Of a stretch of DNA of 64,000 bases, positions 20,624 to 30,624 are shown one piece after another. The position numbers were made by a program, and so were the translations under genes. The notes beneath the pieces were generated by a model, which saw nothing but the letters and a program-made list of their open reading frames with translations, did no database searches and was not told the DNA's origin. The DNA lies in NCBI GenBank assembly GCA_947172645.1, contig CAMWBY010000017.1:1-64000 (forward strand), in the 5' to 3' direction. This DNA comes from an uncultured Lachnospiraceae bacterium (GTDB lineage Bacteria; Bacillota; Clostridia; Lachnospirales; Lachnospiraceae). Numbering within the stretch: the first letter of the stretch is position 1; every line of letters begins with the position of its first letter.

Positions 20624-21238
20624 ATGAGCGTAAACGGAGTTACAAGTGCAACAAGTGCTTATGATGTCTATCAGGCAAACCAATCCACTGCCGGAAAGGT
20701 AAATGAAGAAAACAAAACCAACGCTTCCGAAGATAAGAAGGAATCGGGTGTTGTCTATGAGCCGTCTACAGACACAGCTAACAAGACTGGCAAGACCTAC
20801 ACACAGAACACCAACTTAGTAAATAAAATGAAAGCGGACGCTGAGGCGCATGCACAGCAGCTGCAGAACATTGTACAGCAGTTGATGACCAAGCAGGGAC
20901 AGACTTACAACAGTGCCAACGGTATCTGGTCTTTCCTGGCAAGCGGCGAATTTACGGTAGATGCCGCTACCAAGGCACAGGCTGAGAAAGATATCGCTGA
21001 GGACGGTTACTGGGGCGTTGAGCAGACATCTGACAGAATCATCGATTTTGCAAATGCATTGACCGGAGGCGACCCGGACAAAATCGAAGAGATGCGCGAT
21101 GCCTTCAAGAAAGGCTACAAGCAGGCTGAGAAGACATGGGGCGGACAGCTTCCTGATATCTCGCAGAAAACTTACGATGCTGTCATGCAGAAATTTGACA
21201 AGATGGCTGAGGAAGCCGGACTTACAACAACAAACTAA
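20624..21238 (+). CDS. hypothetical protein, possibly DUF5610-like
   Basis: 204 aa, SD AGGAGGG, no signal peptide; C-terminal region ...VEQTSDRIIDFANALTGGDPDKIEEMRDAFKKGYKQAEKTWGGQLPDISQKTYDAVMQKFDKM resembles my recollection of DUF5610. Confidence 0.8.
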   Translation: MSVNGVTSATSAYDVYQANQSTAGKVNEENKTNASEDKKESGVVYEPSTDTANKTGKTYTQNTNLVNKMKADAEAHAQQLQNIVQQLMTKQGQTYNSANGIWSFLASGEFTVDAATKAQAEKDIAEDGYWGVEQTSDRIIDFANALTGGDPDKIEEMRDAFKKGYKQAEKTWGGQLPDISQKTYDAVMQKFDKMAEEAGLTTTN

Positions 21239-21268
21239 AATCTAAGCTCTTTCATAAAGGCACTACAG

Positions 21269-21295
21269 AAAGCCAGGTTTCCGGACCTGGCTTTT
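21269..21295 (+). terminator. Rho-independent terminator
   Basis: AAAGCCAGGT-TTCCGG-ACCTGGCTTTT. Confidence 0.85.
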
Positions 21296-21452
21296 ATTAT
21301 GTGTTCGCCCGCTTTTTTATTAACAAGTAGCTATTGCTCTATAAATAAGGTATACTGTCCTTATCGGGGTCCGCATACTGAGATATCCCGGTATACTGGC
21401 CTACAGGCACTCTGACAACACAAGAACACAATGCTTCGGAATGGAGGAAAAG

Positions 21453-23471
21453 ATGATTCACAACAGTAAAGTACATAAAATCTTATACGGCGGCGACTAT
21501 AACCCAGAGCAGTGGCCGCAGGAGACGTGGGAAGAAGACATGCGCATATTAAAGCTTGCGCACATCGACGTTGTCACGCTGAACGTGTTTAGCTGGGCGG
21601 CGTTGCAGCCCTCGGAAAACACCTACTGTTTCGACAAATTAGACAAAATCATAGAAACCGTAACGAAACACGGCATGAAAATCTGCCTTGCCACTTCCAC
21701 GGGCGCACATCCGGCATGGATGGCGCGCAAATACCCTGATATCCTCAGGACAGATTTTCACGGTATGAAACACAAATTCGGCAGCCGCCACAACTCCTGT
21801 CCGAACAGTCCGACCTACCGCAAATATTCCACAATGCTTGCGCAGAAGCTTGCCGAACGCTACAAATCCTGTGACAATATCGTAGCCTGGCATATCTCCA
21901 ACGAATATGGCGGCGAGTGTTACTGTGAAAACTGTGAGCGCGCCTTCCGCGTATGGTTAAAGGACAAATATAAAACCATCGACGCAGTCAACGAGGCATG
22001 GGACACCGCTTTCTGGGGTCATACTTTCTATGATTTTGAAGACATCGTCCTGCCTAATATGCTGTCCGAGCATTTCGCGGAAAACAGAACCACCTTCCAG
22101 GGAATTTCCTTAGACTATAGGAGATTCAATTCGGAAAGCATCTTAGACTGTTTCCGCCTGGAATATGATACGGTACATGCCATCACGCCGGACATTCCGA
22201 TTACCACCAATCTGATGGGCGCCTATCAGCCTCTGGACTACCAGATGTGGGCAAAATATATGGATTTCGTCTCCTGGGATAACTACCCGTCATACGACGC
22301 CGTCCCGGAAAACGCCGCCCTGAACCATGACCTGATGCGCGGTTTAAAGCAAGGTATGCCCTTCGCCCTGATGGAGCAGACTCCCAGCGTCACCAACTGG
22401 CATCCGTATTGCGCTCTGAAACGTCCCGGCGTCATGCGTCTGTGGAGTTATCAGGCGGTGGCGCACGGCGCAGACACGGTCATGTTTTTCCAACTCAAGC
22501 GCAGCATTGGAGCATGTGAGAAATACCACGGCGCGGTAATCGACCACGCCTGCCATGAGAATACCCGTGTATTCCGCGAGGTAGCCGAACTAGGCGCGGA
22601 ACTTGAAAAGATTGGAGCCTTGACATTAGGCGCCAGGACAGGCGCTAAGGCTGCCATCGTCTTCGACTGGGATAACTGGTGGGCAATCCACTATTCGGCA
22701 GGCCCAAGCGTCAACCTGGACTACTGCAACGAAATACTAGACTATTACAAGGCATTTAACAACTTGAATATTCCCGTTGACATCATCGGCACAGACGACG
22801 ATGTGTCCGGCTACTCTTTCGTCGCCGCCCCGGTGCTGTATATGGTAAAACCCGGATACGATGAAAAAATACGCCGTTTCGTCCAGAACGGCGGACGTTT
22901 CCTGACTACTTTCTTCAGCGGGTATGTGGATGACCACGACTTAGTCACCACAGGCGGCTATCCAGGCAAGCTGCGGGATATCCTTGGTATCTGGGTGGAA
23001 GAAGAAGACGCCCTTCCCGAAGAGGCGCACAACAACTTTACTTATAAAGGCATTACTTATCCTGCCAAGATGCTCTGCGACCTGCTGCACACCGAGAATG
23101 CGCAGTCGCTGTGCGCCTATGAACAGGATTTCTATGCCGGTATGCCTGTAGTGACCCGCAACACTTTCGGGGACGGCGCCGCCTACTATGTCGCCACAAG
23201 CTCCGACGCCGGTTTCTACCGTACCATCATCAAAGATATCTGCGAAGAGTCAGGCATCCGCCCGCTTATCGACACACCGGACTGCATAGAGGTAACCGAA
23301 CGCAGCAATGCAAATGGCACATTCCTCTTCTTCCTGAACCATGATAGCCAAGAACATGACATAACGCTAAACTTCGCCGGAAAAGATATCCTGAAAGACG
23401 CCGTATATGGGGACGGAGATATCTTGCGTCTGCCTGCAAAAGATGTGGCGATTATACAAAAACGGGCATAG
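21453..23471 (+). CDS. beta-galactosidase, GH42
   Basis: LYGGDYNPEQWPQETWEEDMRILKLAHIDVVTLNVFSWAALQP, WHISNEYGGECYCENC, ALMEQTPSVTNW; start at ATG 21453 after GGAGG. Confidence 0.95.
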   Translation: MIHNSKVHKILYGGDYNPEQWPQETWEEDMRILKLAHIDVVTLNVFSWAALQPSENTYCFDKLDKIIETVTKHGMKICLATSTGAHPAWMARKYPDILRTDFHGMKHKFGSRHNSCPNSPTYRKYSTMLAQKLAERYKSCDNIVAWHISNEYGGECYCENCERAFRVWLKDKYKTIDAVNEAWDTAFWGHTFYDFEDIVLPNMLSEHFAENRTTFQGISLDYRRFNSESILDCFRLEYDTVHAITPDIPITTNLMGAYQPLDYQMWAKYMDFVSWDNYPSYDAVPENAALNHDLMRGLKQGMPFALMEQTPSVTNWHPYCALKRPGVMRLWSYQAVAHGADTVMFFQLKRSIGACEKYHGAVIDHACHENTRVFREVAELGAELEKIGALTLGARTGAKAAIVFDWDNWWAIHYSAGPSVNLDYCNEILDYYKAFNNLNIPVDIIGTDDDVSGYSFVAAPVLYMVKPGYDEKIRRFVQNGGRFLTTFFSGYVDDHDLVTTGGYPGKLRDILGIWVEEEDALPEEAHNNFTYKGITYPAKMLCDLLHTENAQSLCAYEQDFYAGMPVVTRNTFGDGAAYYVATSSDAGFYRTIIKDICEESGIRPLIDTPDCIEVTERSNANGTFLFFLNHDSQEHDITLNFAGKDILKDAVYGDGDILRLPAKDVAIIQKRA

Positions 23472-23500
23472 CTCGTTTACCAAAAAGGAGTGGTAACGCA

Positions 23501-24988
23501 ATGTTTAAAATAACAGACAAAAGACAATACCTTGCACAAATCGACGAAGTAAACGCCAAAGGGGCTTTCCACGATGACTGGGCTTCCCTGACAGGTTTCG
23601 AAATTCCCCATTGGTACACACAGGCGAAATTCGGCATCTTTGTCCACTGGGGGCTTTACAGCGTACCTGCCTTCGCAAATGAGTGGTATTCCCGGAATAT
23701 GTACGTACAAGGCTCTCCCGAGTACGAGCACCATATCAAGACTTACGGGCCACACAAAGACTTCGGATACAAGGATTTCATCCCGCTTTTTACGGCGGAA
23801 AAATTCGACCCCGATTACTGGGCGGAAACCTTCGCCGCCGCAGGTGCGAAATATATCGTGCCGGTGGCCGAACACCATGACGGCTTCCAGATGTACCAGA
23901 GCGACCTTTCTGTCTACAATGCAGCGCAGATGGGGCCGAAACGTGATATTCTGGGAGAACTGAAAACCGCGTTTGAGAAAAAGGGACTGGTCTTCGGGAC
24001 TTCCTCCCACCGTGCGGAGCACCATTGGTTTATGGGGCATGGCAAAAACTTCGACAGCGACATCAAAGAGCCACTGCAGTGCGGTGATTTCTACTGGCCC
24101 GCACAGAAAGAACAGCCTGACCATCAGGACCTTTTTGCCAAACCGTATCCCGACAAGGAGTTTTTGGAGGACTGGCTGTGCCGCACCTGCGAAATTATTG
24201 ACCGTTATCAGCCAAGGGTCATCTACTTCGACTGGTGGATTCAGCATGAAGCATACAAGCCTTATCTGCGCAAAATCGCGGCCTATTATTATAACCGCGG
24301 CTTAGAGTGGGGCGCGCCTACCGCCGTCTGTTATAAATATGACGCTATGGCATTCGGCAGCGGGATTGTGGACGTGGAACGGGGCAAGTTCACTTCCTCC
24401 CAACCTTATCATTGGCAGACCGACACCGCTGTGGCGCGCAATTCGTGGTGCCATACCACCTCTCTGGATTATAAGAGCAGCAACGAGCTTCTCTGCTACC
24501 TGATAGACGTAGTGAGCAAAAACGGCAACCTTCTTCTGAATGTGGGACCGAAGGCGGACGGTTCTTTTGCACAGGAAGACTTGGACATCCTGCACGATAT
24601 AGGGAACTGGCTTTCCGTCAACGGAGAAGCCGTCTACCATGCAAAGCCTTGGCGTTATGCGGCGGAGGGGCCGACACAGGAAACAGACGGCCCGTTCAGC
24701 GACGCAGCGCCCACCCTTTATACCAGTGAAGATTTCCGCTTTACCGCAGGAAACGGCTCAATCTATGCGGCCTGCCTGCGCTACCCAGAAAGCGGTTCGC
24801 TAACCATCCGCTCCATGGCGAAACTGACAGATGAAGGCGGCCCGAATTTCCAGGGTATTATCCGCGACGTATCCGTGCTCGGTTTTGAGGAAAAACCTGC
24901 CTATCGTGTCGACGGGGAGGGTATGCATATCACAACTAAAACCATCCACAGCAAGTTCCCTGTGGTCATAAAGATTCAAGTGGAGTAA
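23501..24988 (+). CDS. alpha-L-fucosidase, GH29
   Basis: WYTQAKFGIFVHWGLYSVPAFANEWYSRNMY, VAEHHDGFQMYQSDLS, YFDWWIQ, NGNLLLNVGPKADGSF. Confidence 0.95.
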   Translation: MFKITDKRQYLAQIDEVNAKGAFHDDWASLTGFEIPHWYTQAKFGIFVHWGLYSVPAFANEWYSRNMYVQGSPEYEHHIKTYGPHKDFGYKDFIPLFTAEKFDPDYWAETFAAAGAKYIVPVAEHHDGFQMYQSDLSVYNAAQMGPKRDILGELKTAFEKKGLVFGTSSHRAEHHWFMGHGKNFDSDIKEPLQCGDFYWPAQKEQPDHQDLFAKPYPDKEFLEDWLCRTCEIIDRYQPRVIYFDWWIQHEAYKPYLRKIAAYYYNRGLEWGAPTAVCYKYDAMAFGSGIVDVERGKFTSSQPYHWQTDTAVARNSWCHTTSLDYKSSNELLCYLIDVVSKNGNLLLNVGPKADGSFAQEDLDILHDIGNWLSVNGEAVYHAKPWRYAAEGPTQETDGPFSDAAPTLYTSEDFRFTAGNGSIYAACLRYPESGSLTIRSMAKLTDEGGPNFQGIIRDVSVLGFEEKPAYRVDGEGMHITTKTIHSKFPVVIKIQVE

Positions 24989-25017
24989 AACCCGCACAAT
25001 CACCGCACGAAAGGAGC

Positions 25018-26670
25018 ATGACACTGCCGATGAACACAGAAATGGAAACATTATTGATTGCCGACGACGAAATCTCCATCCGAGAAGGACTACGATACAT
25101 CGTTGACTGGGATGAACTGGGGTTTTCCATATGCGGCGAAGCATCTAACGGGGAGGATGCCCTGAGACAGATTCTCGACTTGCATCCCTCCCTCGTCATG
25201 CTCGACGTCAAAATGCCCAAAATGAATGGCACAGAAGTTATCAGGCTCGCCAGGGAAGCCGGCTATCAGGGCAAATGCATTATCTTAAGCGGCTATTCCG
25301 ATTTCAAATATGCCCAGGAGGCTATCAGAAGCGGCGTCAGTTCCTATCTCACCAAGCCTATTGACGAAGAGGAGCTGACAGAAACCGTCTCCCAGATTAA
25401 GGAAGAACTCCTTCAGGAAAAAGAGCGTTCCTGCCATTTCGAGGCTTTCCAGACCAAGGCCAAAAACGCGGTGCTACACGAACTAATTACAGGCGGTCTC
25501 AACACCCCTCTCTCCGAGGAAGACATCGACCACTTTCATCTGCGTTCGGACGTGTATCAAATTGTACTTTGTGAAAATTTCCATACCCTGTCCGCTGCTG
25601 CGCCATACACTTTTGCAGAGCTTCTGCGGGTGACGAACCGGGACAACAATATATTTGACCACCTGGTAGTAGACCACAAAGACATCGTTCTGTTAAAAGG
25701 TTCTCTTGGCCTTAACAGACTTACCGATTTTCTGGAACGCTTTGAAGAGAATGCGCCGCAGGCGGGCAGCCCGTTGGAATCCATGTTCCTGGCTTATGGC
25801 AGGCCGGTCACTGCCTTAAACGATATATACCTATCCTACCAGGACGCATCCACGCTCTTAGACCGGCGTTTCTTCTGTGCACAGGAACAGCATGCCATAG
25901 GATACGATACGCTTCCGGATTTTGCTTCTCTGGCCGCCGCAGCTGCTCCTAATGCCGGTCATGTGCTTGACGAAACCGCATATTCCGCCTTGGCTGAACG
26001 CCTGACAGGTTATATACAATCCTATAACCGCAAAATGATGGTGGAATCCTTATCGGAATTAGAAAATACACTCCTGAAGGCGCCGTCCGGCATTGCAGAG
26101 ATTAAACTCTTCCTGACAGACCTGTACTTAAAAATCCGGGAAAACGTGAGCCGGAACTATGCCTCGCTGGAGATACCTTTTGCCGCCAATTCCACAGTAA
26201 TTGAATATATCGGAAACAGAAAATACCTTTACGAAATTATCCGTTTTCTCTCAGAACAGTTTGAAATGATTATGAACGCCATGGGGAACCCTTCCAGGGA
26301 TACGATTCTCGACGATGTCCTGTACTATATCGACCACAATTTCCGCAGCAATATCAAACTGGAAACCATCGCCCCGCTCTTTGGCTATAACAGCGCCTAT
26401 CTGGGGAAAATTTTCACTAAGTCGGCCGGGGAAAGCTTCAACTCCTATGTGGACCATAAACGGATTGAATATTCCAAACAGCTTCTTATCGAGAATAAGT
26501 TGAAAGTATACGAAATCGCCGAGCAGGCCGGCTACAAGAATGTAGACTATTTCCACAAGAAATTCAAGAAATATGTAGGGGAAAGCCCTGCCGAGTTCCG
26601 TAAAAGACAAGGTTTTGAGCCGGAGGCAGAAAAATACCCCCCCCCTCAAAAAATCCCGGCTAAAATATAG
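25018..26670 (+). CDS. YesN-type response regulator (REC plus AraC-type HTH)
   Basis: LLIADDEISIREGL..., LVMLDVKMPKMNG, C-terminal IAPLFGYNSAYLGKIFTKSAGESFNSYVDHKRIEYSKQLL. Confidence 0.93.
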   Translation: MTLPMNTEMETLLIADDEISIREGLRYIVDWDELGFSICGEASNGEDALRQILDLHPSLVMLDVKMPKMNGTEVIRLAREAGYQGKCIILSGYSDFKYAQEAIRSGVSSYLTKPIDEEELTETVSQIKEELLQEKERSCHFEAFQTKAKNAVLHELITGGLNTPLSEEDIDHFHLRSDVYQIVLCENFHTLSAAAPYTFAELLRVTNRDNNIFDHLVVDHKDIVLLKGSLGLNRLTDFLERFEENAPQAGSPLESMFLAYGRPVTALNDIYLSYQDASTLLDRRFFCAQEQHAIGYDTLPDFASLAAAAAPNAGHVLDETAYSALAERLTGYIQSYNRKMMVESLSELENTLLKAPSGIAEIKLFLTDLYLKIRENVSRNYASLEIPFAANSTVIEYIGNRKYLYEIIRFLSEQFEMIMNAMGNPSRDTILDDVLYYIDHNFRSNIKLETIAPLFGYNSAYLGKIFTKSAGESFNSYVDHKRIEYSKQLLIENKLKVYEIAEQAGYKNVDYFHKKFKKYVGESPAEFRKRQGFEPEAEKYPPPQKIPAKI

Positions 26671-26769
26671 ACGCCGCAACGCAATCTCCTATATAAAATT
26701 CTTCCCCTACTCGCCGCGCGCCCCGTGCGCCGCATTAGCGGCATATCTCATCTGCACGGGGCTGTGCAT

Positions 26770-26808
26770 AAAAAATGCCGTACCCATTTTACCGGTACGG
26801 CATTTTTT
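26770..26808. terminator. bidirectional terminator between convergent operons
   Basis: AAAAAATGCCGTACC ... GGTACGGCATTTTTT perfect 15-bp inverted repeat. Confidence 0.9.
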
Positions 26809-26830
26809 AAACTCATACAGCGAATATTAC

Positions 26831-28510
26831 TTATTGTACCACCGCGACTTTCTCGGCAATAATATCTGTCATCATCTGTTCCGCCTCGCTCATTCCCGTG
26901 GACTCCAGTTCGGCAATCATCGCGTCATAATTGGCGTCAAAGTCCGCCTCGCTCCCGGTAATGCACTCAATCAGCGCCGACCATGAAATCTCATCCAATT
27001 TATCGGTAATCTCCGTAAATTCAATCGGCATCGCATATGCCCAAAGCGGAGAATAATCCGGTGTCTGGAACTCATCCGCCTGAGGGAATACATCTACAAG
27101 AAGCTCTACGCCCCAGGCTTCACATGCCGCCTTCTCTTCCGCATTGTATTCTGCAATGACAGCATCCTTACTTGTAGTCGTATATGTGCTGCCCGTGGGG
27201 TCCAGGATGCCGTCACCATAAGTCGGGAACGGATAGTTGTGGAAGCCTACGCCTGTTTTCTTGGCATAGTCCTGGTCTTCCTGGGAATACTTAATCTCCT
27301 CTTCCGTCCTGTAACGGTGGCCTTCATCATCGACAAAATAGTTAACTCCCTCGATGCCCCATTTATTGAGCACCTGACCTTCATCGGAACAGAGGAAATC
27401 TAAGAATTTGATTGCTGCAACCGGGTCTTTGCAGGACTCCGTAATGCCCACGCCCGTTCCGGTGGTCAAACCCTGATACATAAGAGATGCGCACTTCGTA
27501 TCTTTATCCATGGTGAGCGGAATACCTGCATAGGTGGCGCCAAGTTTTCCGTCCGCCTTCAACACCTTTTCTGCATCCTGGTAATCCCAGTCCGAATCAA
27601 AGATTGCCACCACACGCCCGGAGGCCAGTTTCGCGATATAATCCTCATGCGTCTGTGTGGCAAAATCAGGGTCAAGGATACCTTCATTGTACATACGGCA
27701 CATCCATCTGAAATATTCCCTCTCTTCATCGGAACGGAATTTATAGATACCTTCGTTATTCTCATTCACAATCCACTGCCCGTTGTCCGGCGCCCCATTG
27801 GCGATAAACCCGGCGGGGTTGCCGACCGTAATCATCCAGTGCCAGTCTGAAGCGGATAAGCTGATTCCGATTCTGTCAAGCCCGTCCTCTGTGGTGGGAC
27901 TTGCCTCCATATAGCTCTTAATCATCGCCTCAAAGTCTTCCAGGGTGTCGGGAAGTTTATAGTCATTGGCTTTCAAGGCATCCCACTGAATCTGGGCAGT
28001 CCCGCAGTGTTTGAACTTCTCCCCGCCTACTGCATAAGCGGATAACTGGTAGATTGCCGGGTCGTCCGCAGACTGTTTCAACTTCTCGAACTCATCGCCG
28101 TAAAGTTTCTTGATATTAGGGCCATACTCCTCAATCAGCTCTGTCATATCCATCATGACGCCCGCGTCAATCAGGTTCCCGGCCGAGCCCTTTGCAAAAA
28201 TAAGGTCAGGATAATTCTGTTCGGCAATCATCAACGCAACTGCCTCACTCTCATCATTGCCGCCCACCGGACGGGTAGTCTTCAATTTAACGCCTGTCGC
28301 CTCCGTGATTGCTTCCGCCACCGGGTCTGTCCAGGGGTCATCCTGGTTTGCGTCCGCACTGAAGAAAGTCAGTTCAATCACACCCCCAGACTCAGAGCTG
28401 CCGCCTGCGCCGTCTGTATTTGCCGCCGTGTCGCCGCCTCCACATCCGGCGAGTGTCCCTACAGTCATTGTCACTGCCAACAGCAATGCAAAAACTCTTC
28501 TTTTTTTCAT
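26831..28510 (-). CDS. extracellular solute-binding lipoprotein of a carbohydrate ABC transporter (LipO-like, family 1)
   Basis: Lipobox TLAGCGGG; 559-aa SBP followed by two LplC/LplB-type permeases. Confidence 0.93.
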   Translation of the reverse strand: MKKRRVFALLLAVTMTVGTLAGCGGGDTAANTDGAGGSSESGGVIELTFFSADANQDDPWTDPVAEAITEATGVKLKTTRPVGGNDESEAVALMIAEQNYPDLIFAKGSAGNLIDAGVMMDMTELIEEYGPNIKKLYGDEFEKLKQSADDPAIYQLSAYAVGGEKFKHCGTAQIQWDALKANDYKLPDTLEDFEAMIKSYMEASPTTEDGLDRIGISLSASDWHWMITVGNPAGFIANGAPDNGQWIVNENNEGIYKFRSDEEREYFRWMCRMYNEGILDPDFATQTHEDYIAKLASGRVVAIFDSDWDYQDAEKVLKADGKLGATYAGIPLTMDKDTKCASLMYQGLTTGTGVGITESCKDPVAAIKFLDFLCSDEGQVLNKWGIEGVNYFVDDEGHRYRTEEEIKYSQEDQDYAKKTGVGFHNYPFPTYGDGILDPTGSTYTTTSKDAVIAEYNAEEKAACEAWGVELLVDVFPQADEFQTPDYSPLWAYAMPIEFTEITDKLDEISWSALIECITGSEADFDANYDAMIAELESTGMSEAEQMMTDIIAEKVAVVQ

Positions 28511-28616
28511 ATTTTCTCTCCCTTCTGTTTTTGGAACAACATATCATTTATATTGCAATGGCTGCGTTTCCGTACAGCCATATGAATATCCTTCTGCTAA
28601 ACCTGTCCGCTGCCGT

Positions 28617-29510
28617 TTAATCTTTTACCGCTCCCACCGTCATGCCGCCGACGAAATATTTCTGTAAGAACGGATACACGATGATAATCGGGACTGTCGC
28701 GATGACCGTCACCGCCATACGCACTGACATGGGCGATACCGCCGTTTTTAACTGCTCCGCCGCATGCGGGTCAATCTTAACCGTCGCCTTCTCCATAATC
28801 TCATACAGTACATACTGTAGCGTGGGCAGCTCTTTTGCATACAGGTAAGTATCCATAAAGGAGTTCCACTGTCCCACTGCCTGGAACAATGCCACGGTGG
28901 CCATAACCGGTGTACACAGAGGAAGGACAATCTTCGCCCATATGATAAAATCGTTCGCGCCATCCACTTTCGCCGCTTCCTGCAAAGCAATGGGAAGCCC
29001 TTCGATAAAGGAACGGACAAGAATCACGTTGTAAACCCAAATCAACCCAGGAATAATATAGACAAGGAAGTTATTTCCAAGTTTCAAATCCCGCATCAAA
29101 AGCAAGTATTCCGGAATCAAGCCGCCGCTGACATACATGGTAATGACAAACAGAGTGGTAAACAGTTTGTTAAAGTAGAAATCTTTCCTGCTCAGCACGT
29201 ATGCAAGCATTGCCGTGCAGATGACGCCTGCCCCAGCGCCGATTACGGTCCTTGCCACCGACAATATAATCGGTTTAAGCAAGTCGTTTTCCTTAAACAC
29301 ATATATATAGTTGCTTAAGGTAAAGGACCTCGGGAAAATAAAGTTAATATTCCGCATCGTGTCAATAGGGTCGTTGAACGATATTGCCAACACGTTTAAG
29401 AACGGGTACAGCGTGATGACGATAAGAAACAGGCACACCACCAATAATATGTAATCCAATATATTGTCACGGCTTTTTATTCTATTGCTTTTTATTTTTG
29501 CCATCGTCAT
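28617..29510 (-). CDS. carbohydrate ABC transporter permease (LplC/YtcP type)
   Basis: EAA motif: EGLPIALQEAAKVDGANDFIIWAKIVLPLCTPVMATVALF. Confidence 0.95.
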   Translation of the reverse strand: MTMAKIKSNRIKSRDNILDYILLVVCLFLIVITLYPFLNVLAISFNDPIDTMRNINFIFPRSFTLSNYIYVFKENDLLKPIILSVARTVIGAGAGVICTAMLAYVLSRKDFYFNKLFTTLFVITMYVSGGLIPEYLLLMRDLKLGNNFLVYIIPGLIWVYNVILVRSFIEGLPIALQEAAKVDGANDFIIWAKIVLPLCTPVMATVALFQAVGQWNSFMDTYLYAKELPTLQYVLYEIMEKATVKIDPHAAEQLKTAVSPMSVRMAVTVIATVPIIIVYPFLQKYFVGGMTVGAVKD

Positions 29511-29517
29511 TTCCTCC

Positions 29518-30459
29518 CTATATCAATTTACTCTCGCCGAGCCAACCTGCAATCTTATTCGCAAGAAGAAGGAGCGTAATTCCAACCAATGACTGGAACA
29601 TACCGATTGCCGTACCTAAACCATAGTTGCTGTTGCCGATACCTCTAAGGTATGCAAACCAGGAAAGCACCATCGCATGGTCCTGTACAATGCCGTTGCT
29701 GAGCAGCATCTGGCGCTCCATGCCTACATTCAACGCGCCGCCCACACCCATGATAAGCAGCACCACGATTTGCGGTTTGATGCCCGGAAGCGTGATATGC
29801 CAGATTCTTTGCAGTCTGTTGGCGCCATCCACTTTAGCGGCTTCATACAGGCCCGTATCAATGCCTGCCATCGCAGAAAGATATACAATCGCATCCCAAC
29901 CGACTTCCTTCCATATGTTAATGATACATACCGTCAGCCAGAAAAGAGGGGAATTTGTACTCATCAGCCCTAATTTCGTGTTAAAAAGCGTATCCAACAT
30001 ACCGCCGTCATTTAATACCATCTTCGCGATACTGGCGATAACCACCCAGGATACAAAATGGGGCAGGTAGGAAATCGTCTGCGTAATTTTCTTAAACCGT
30101 ACAAAACATATTTCATTCAATACTAGCGCAAACAGAATCGCCATAACCGTGCCAAGCGCAATTCCAAGGACGCTCAAGCCGATTGTATTTATCAGCGTCT
30201 GTCCGAAAATACGATCCTGGAATGCCTTGATAAAATTGTCGAATCCCACAAAGGGACGCTGCCAGATTGGCAATGGGAAAGTCTTAGGCTTCACCTCCTG
30301 GAATGCCATCGTCCATCCCCACAGAGGAATGTACTTGAAAATAATCAGCCATATGACAAATGGCACCGACATCATAAGCAGATACCGCTGTTTCCACATA
30401 AGCTGTCCACTGAACTTCTGTCTGACTATCTTCTCTTTTTGAGCTTTCTTCACACTCAT
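29518..30459 (-). CDS. ABC transporter permease (LplB/YteP type)
   Basis: EAA motif: GLYEAAKVDGANRLQRIWHITLPGIKPQIVVLLIM. Confidence 0.95.
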   Translation of the reverse strand: MSVKKAQKEKIVRQKFSGQLMWKQRYLLMMSVPFVIWLIIFKYIPLWGWTMAFQEVKPKTFPLPIWQRPFVGFDNFIKAFQDRIFGQTLINTIGLSVLGIALGTVMAILFALVLNEICFVRFKKITQTISYLPHFVSWVVIASIAKMVLNDGGMLDTLFNTKLGLMSTNSPLFWLTVCIINIWKEVGWDAIVYLSAMAGIDTGLYEAAKVDGANRLQRIWHITLPGIKPQIVVLLIMGVGGALNVGMERQMLLSNGIVQDHAMVLSWFAYLRGIGNSNYGLGTAIGMFQSLVGITLLLLANKIAGWLGESKLI

Positions 30460-30624
30460 GCTTTCTCACCCTTTCATCACATTATTTTGTTCCCATAAAG
30501 CAAAATACACCAAAGGAAATTATTCTGTCTCGTTTCCTTTGATGCATTTATTATAAAAAAATTAAAAATATAAAAATACCGAAAAGAATTGATAAAAAAT
30601 ACTGTCATTTTTTTATCTTCATTC

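Noticed and set aside
23477-24247. 256-aa - strand ORF
   Set aside because: Fully antisense to the GH29 gene; no motif or SD.
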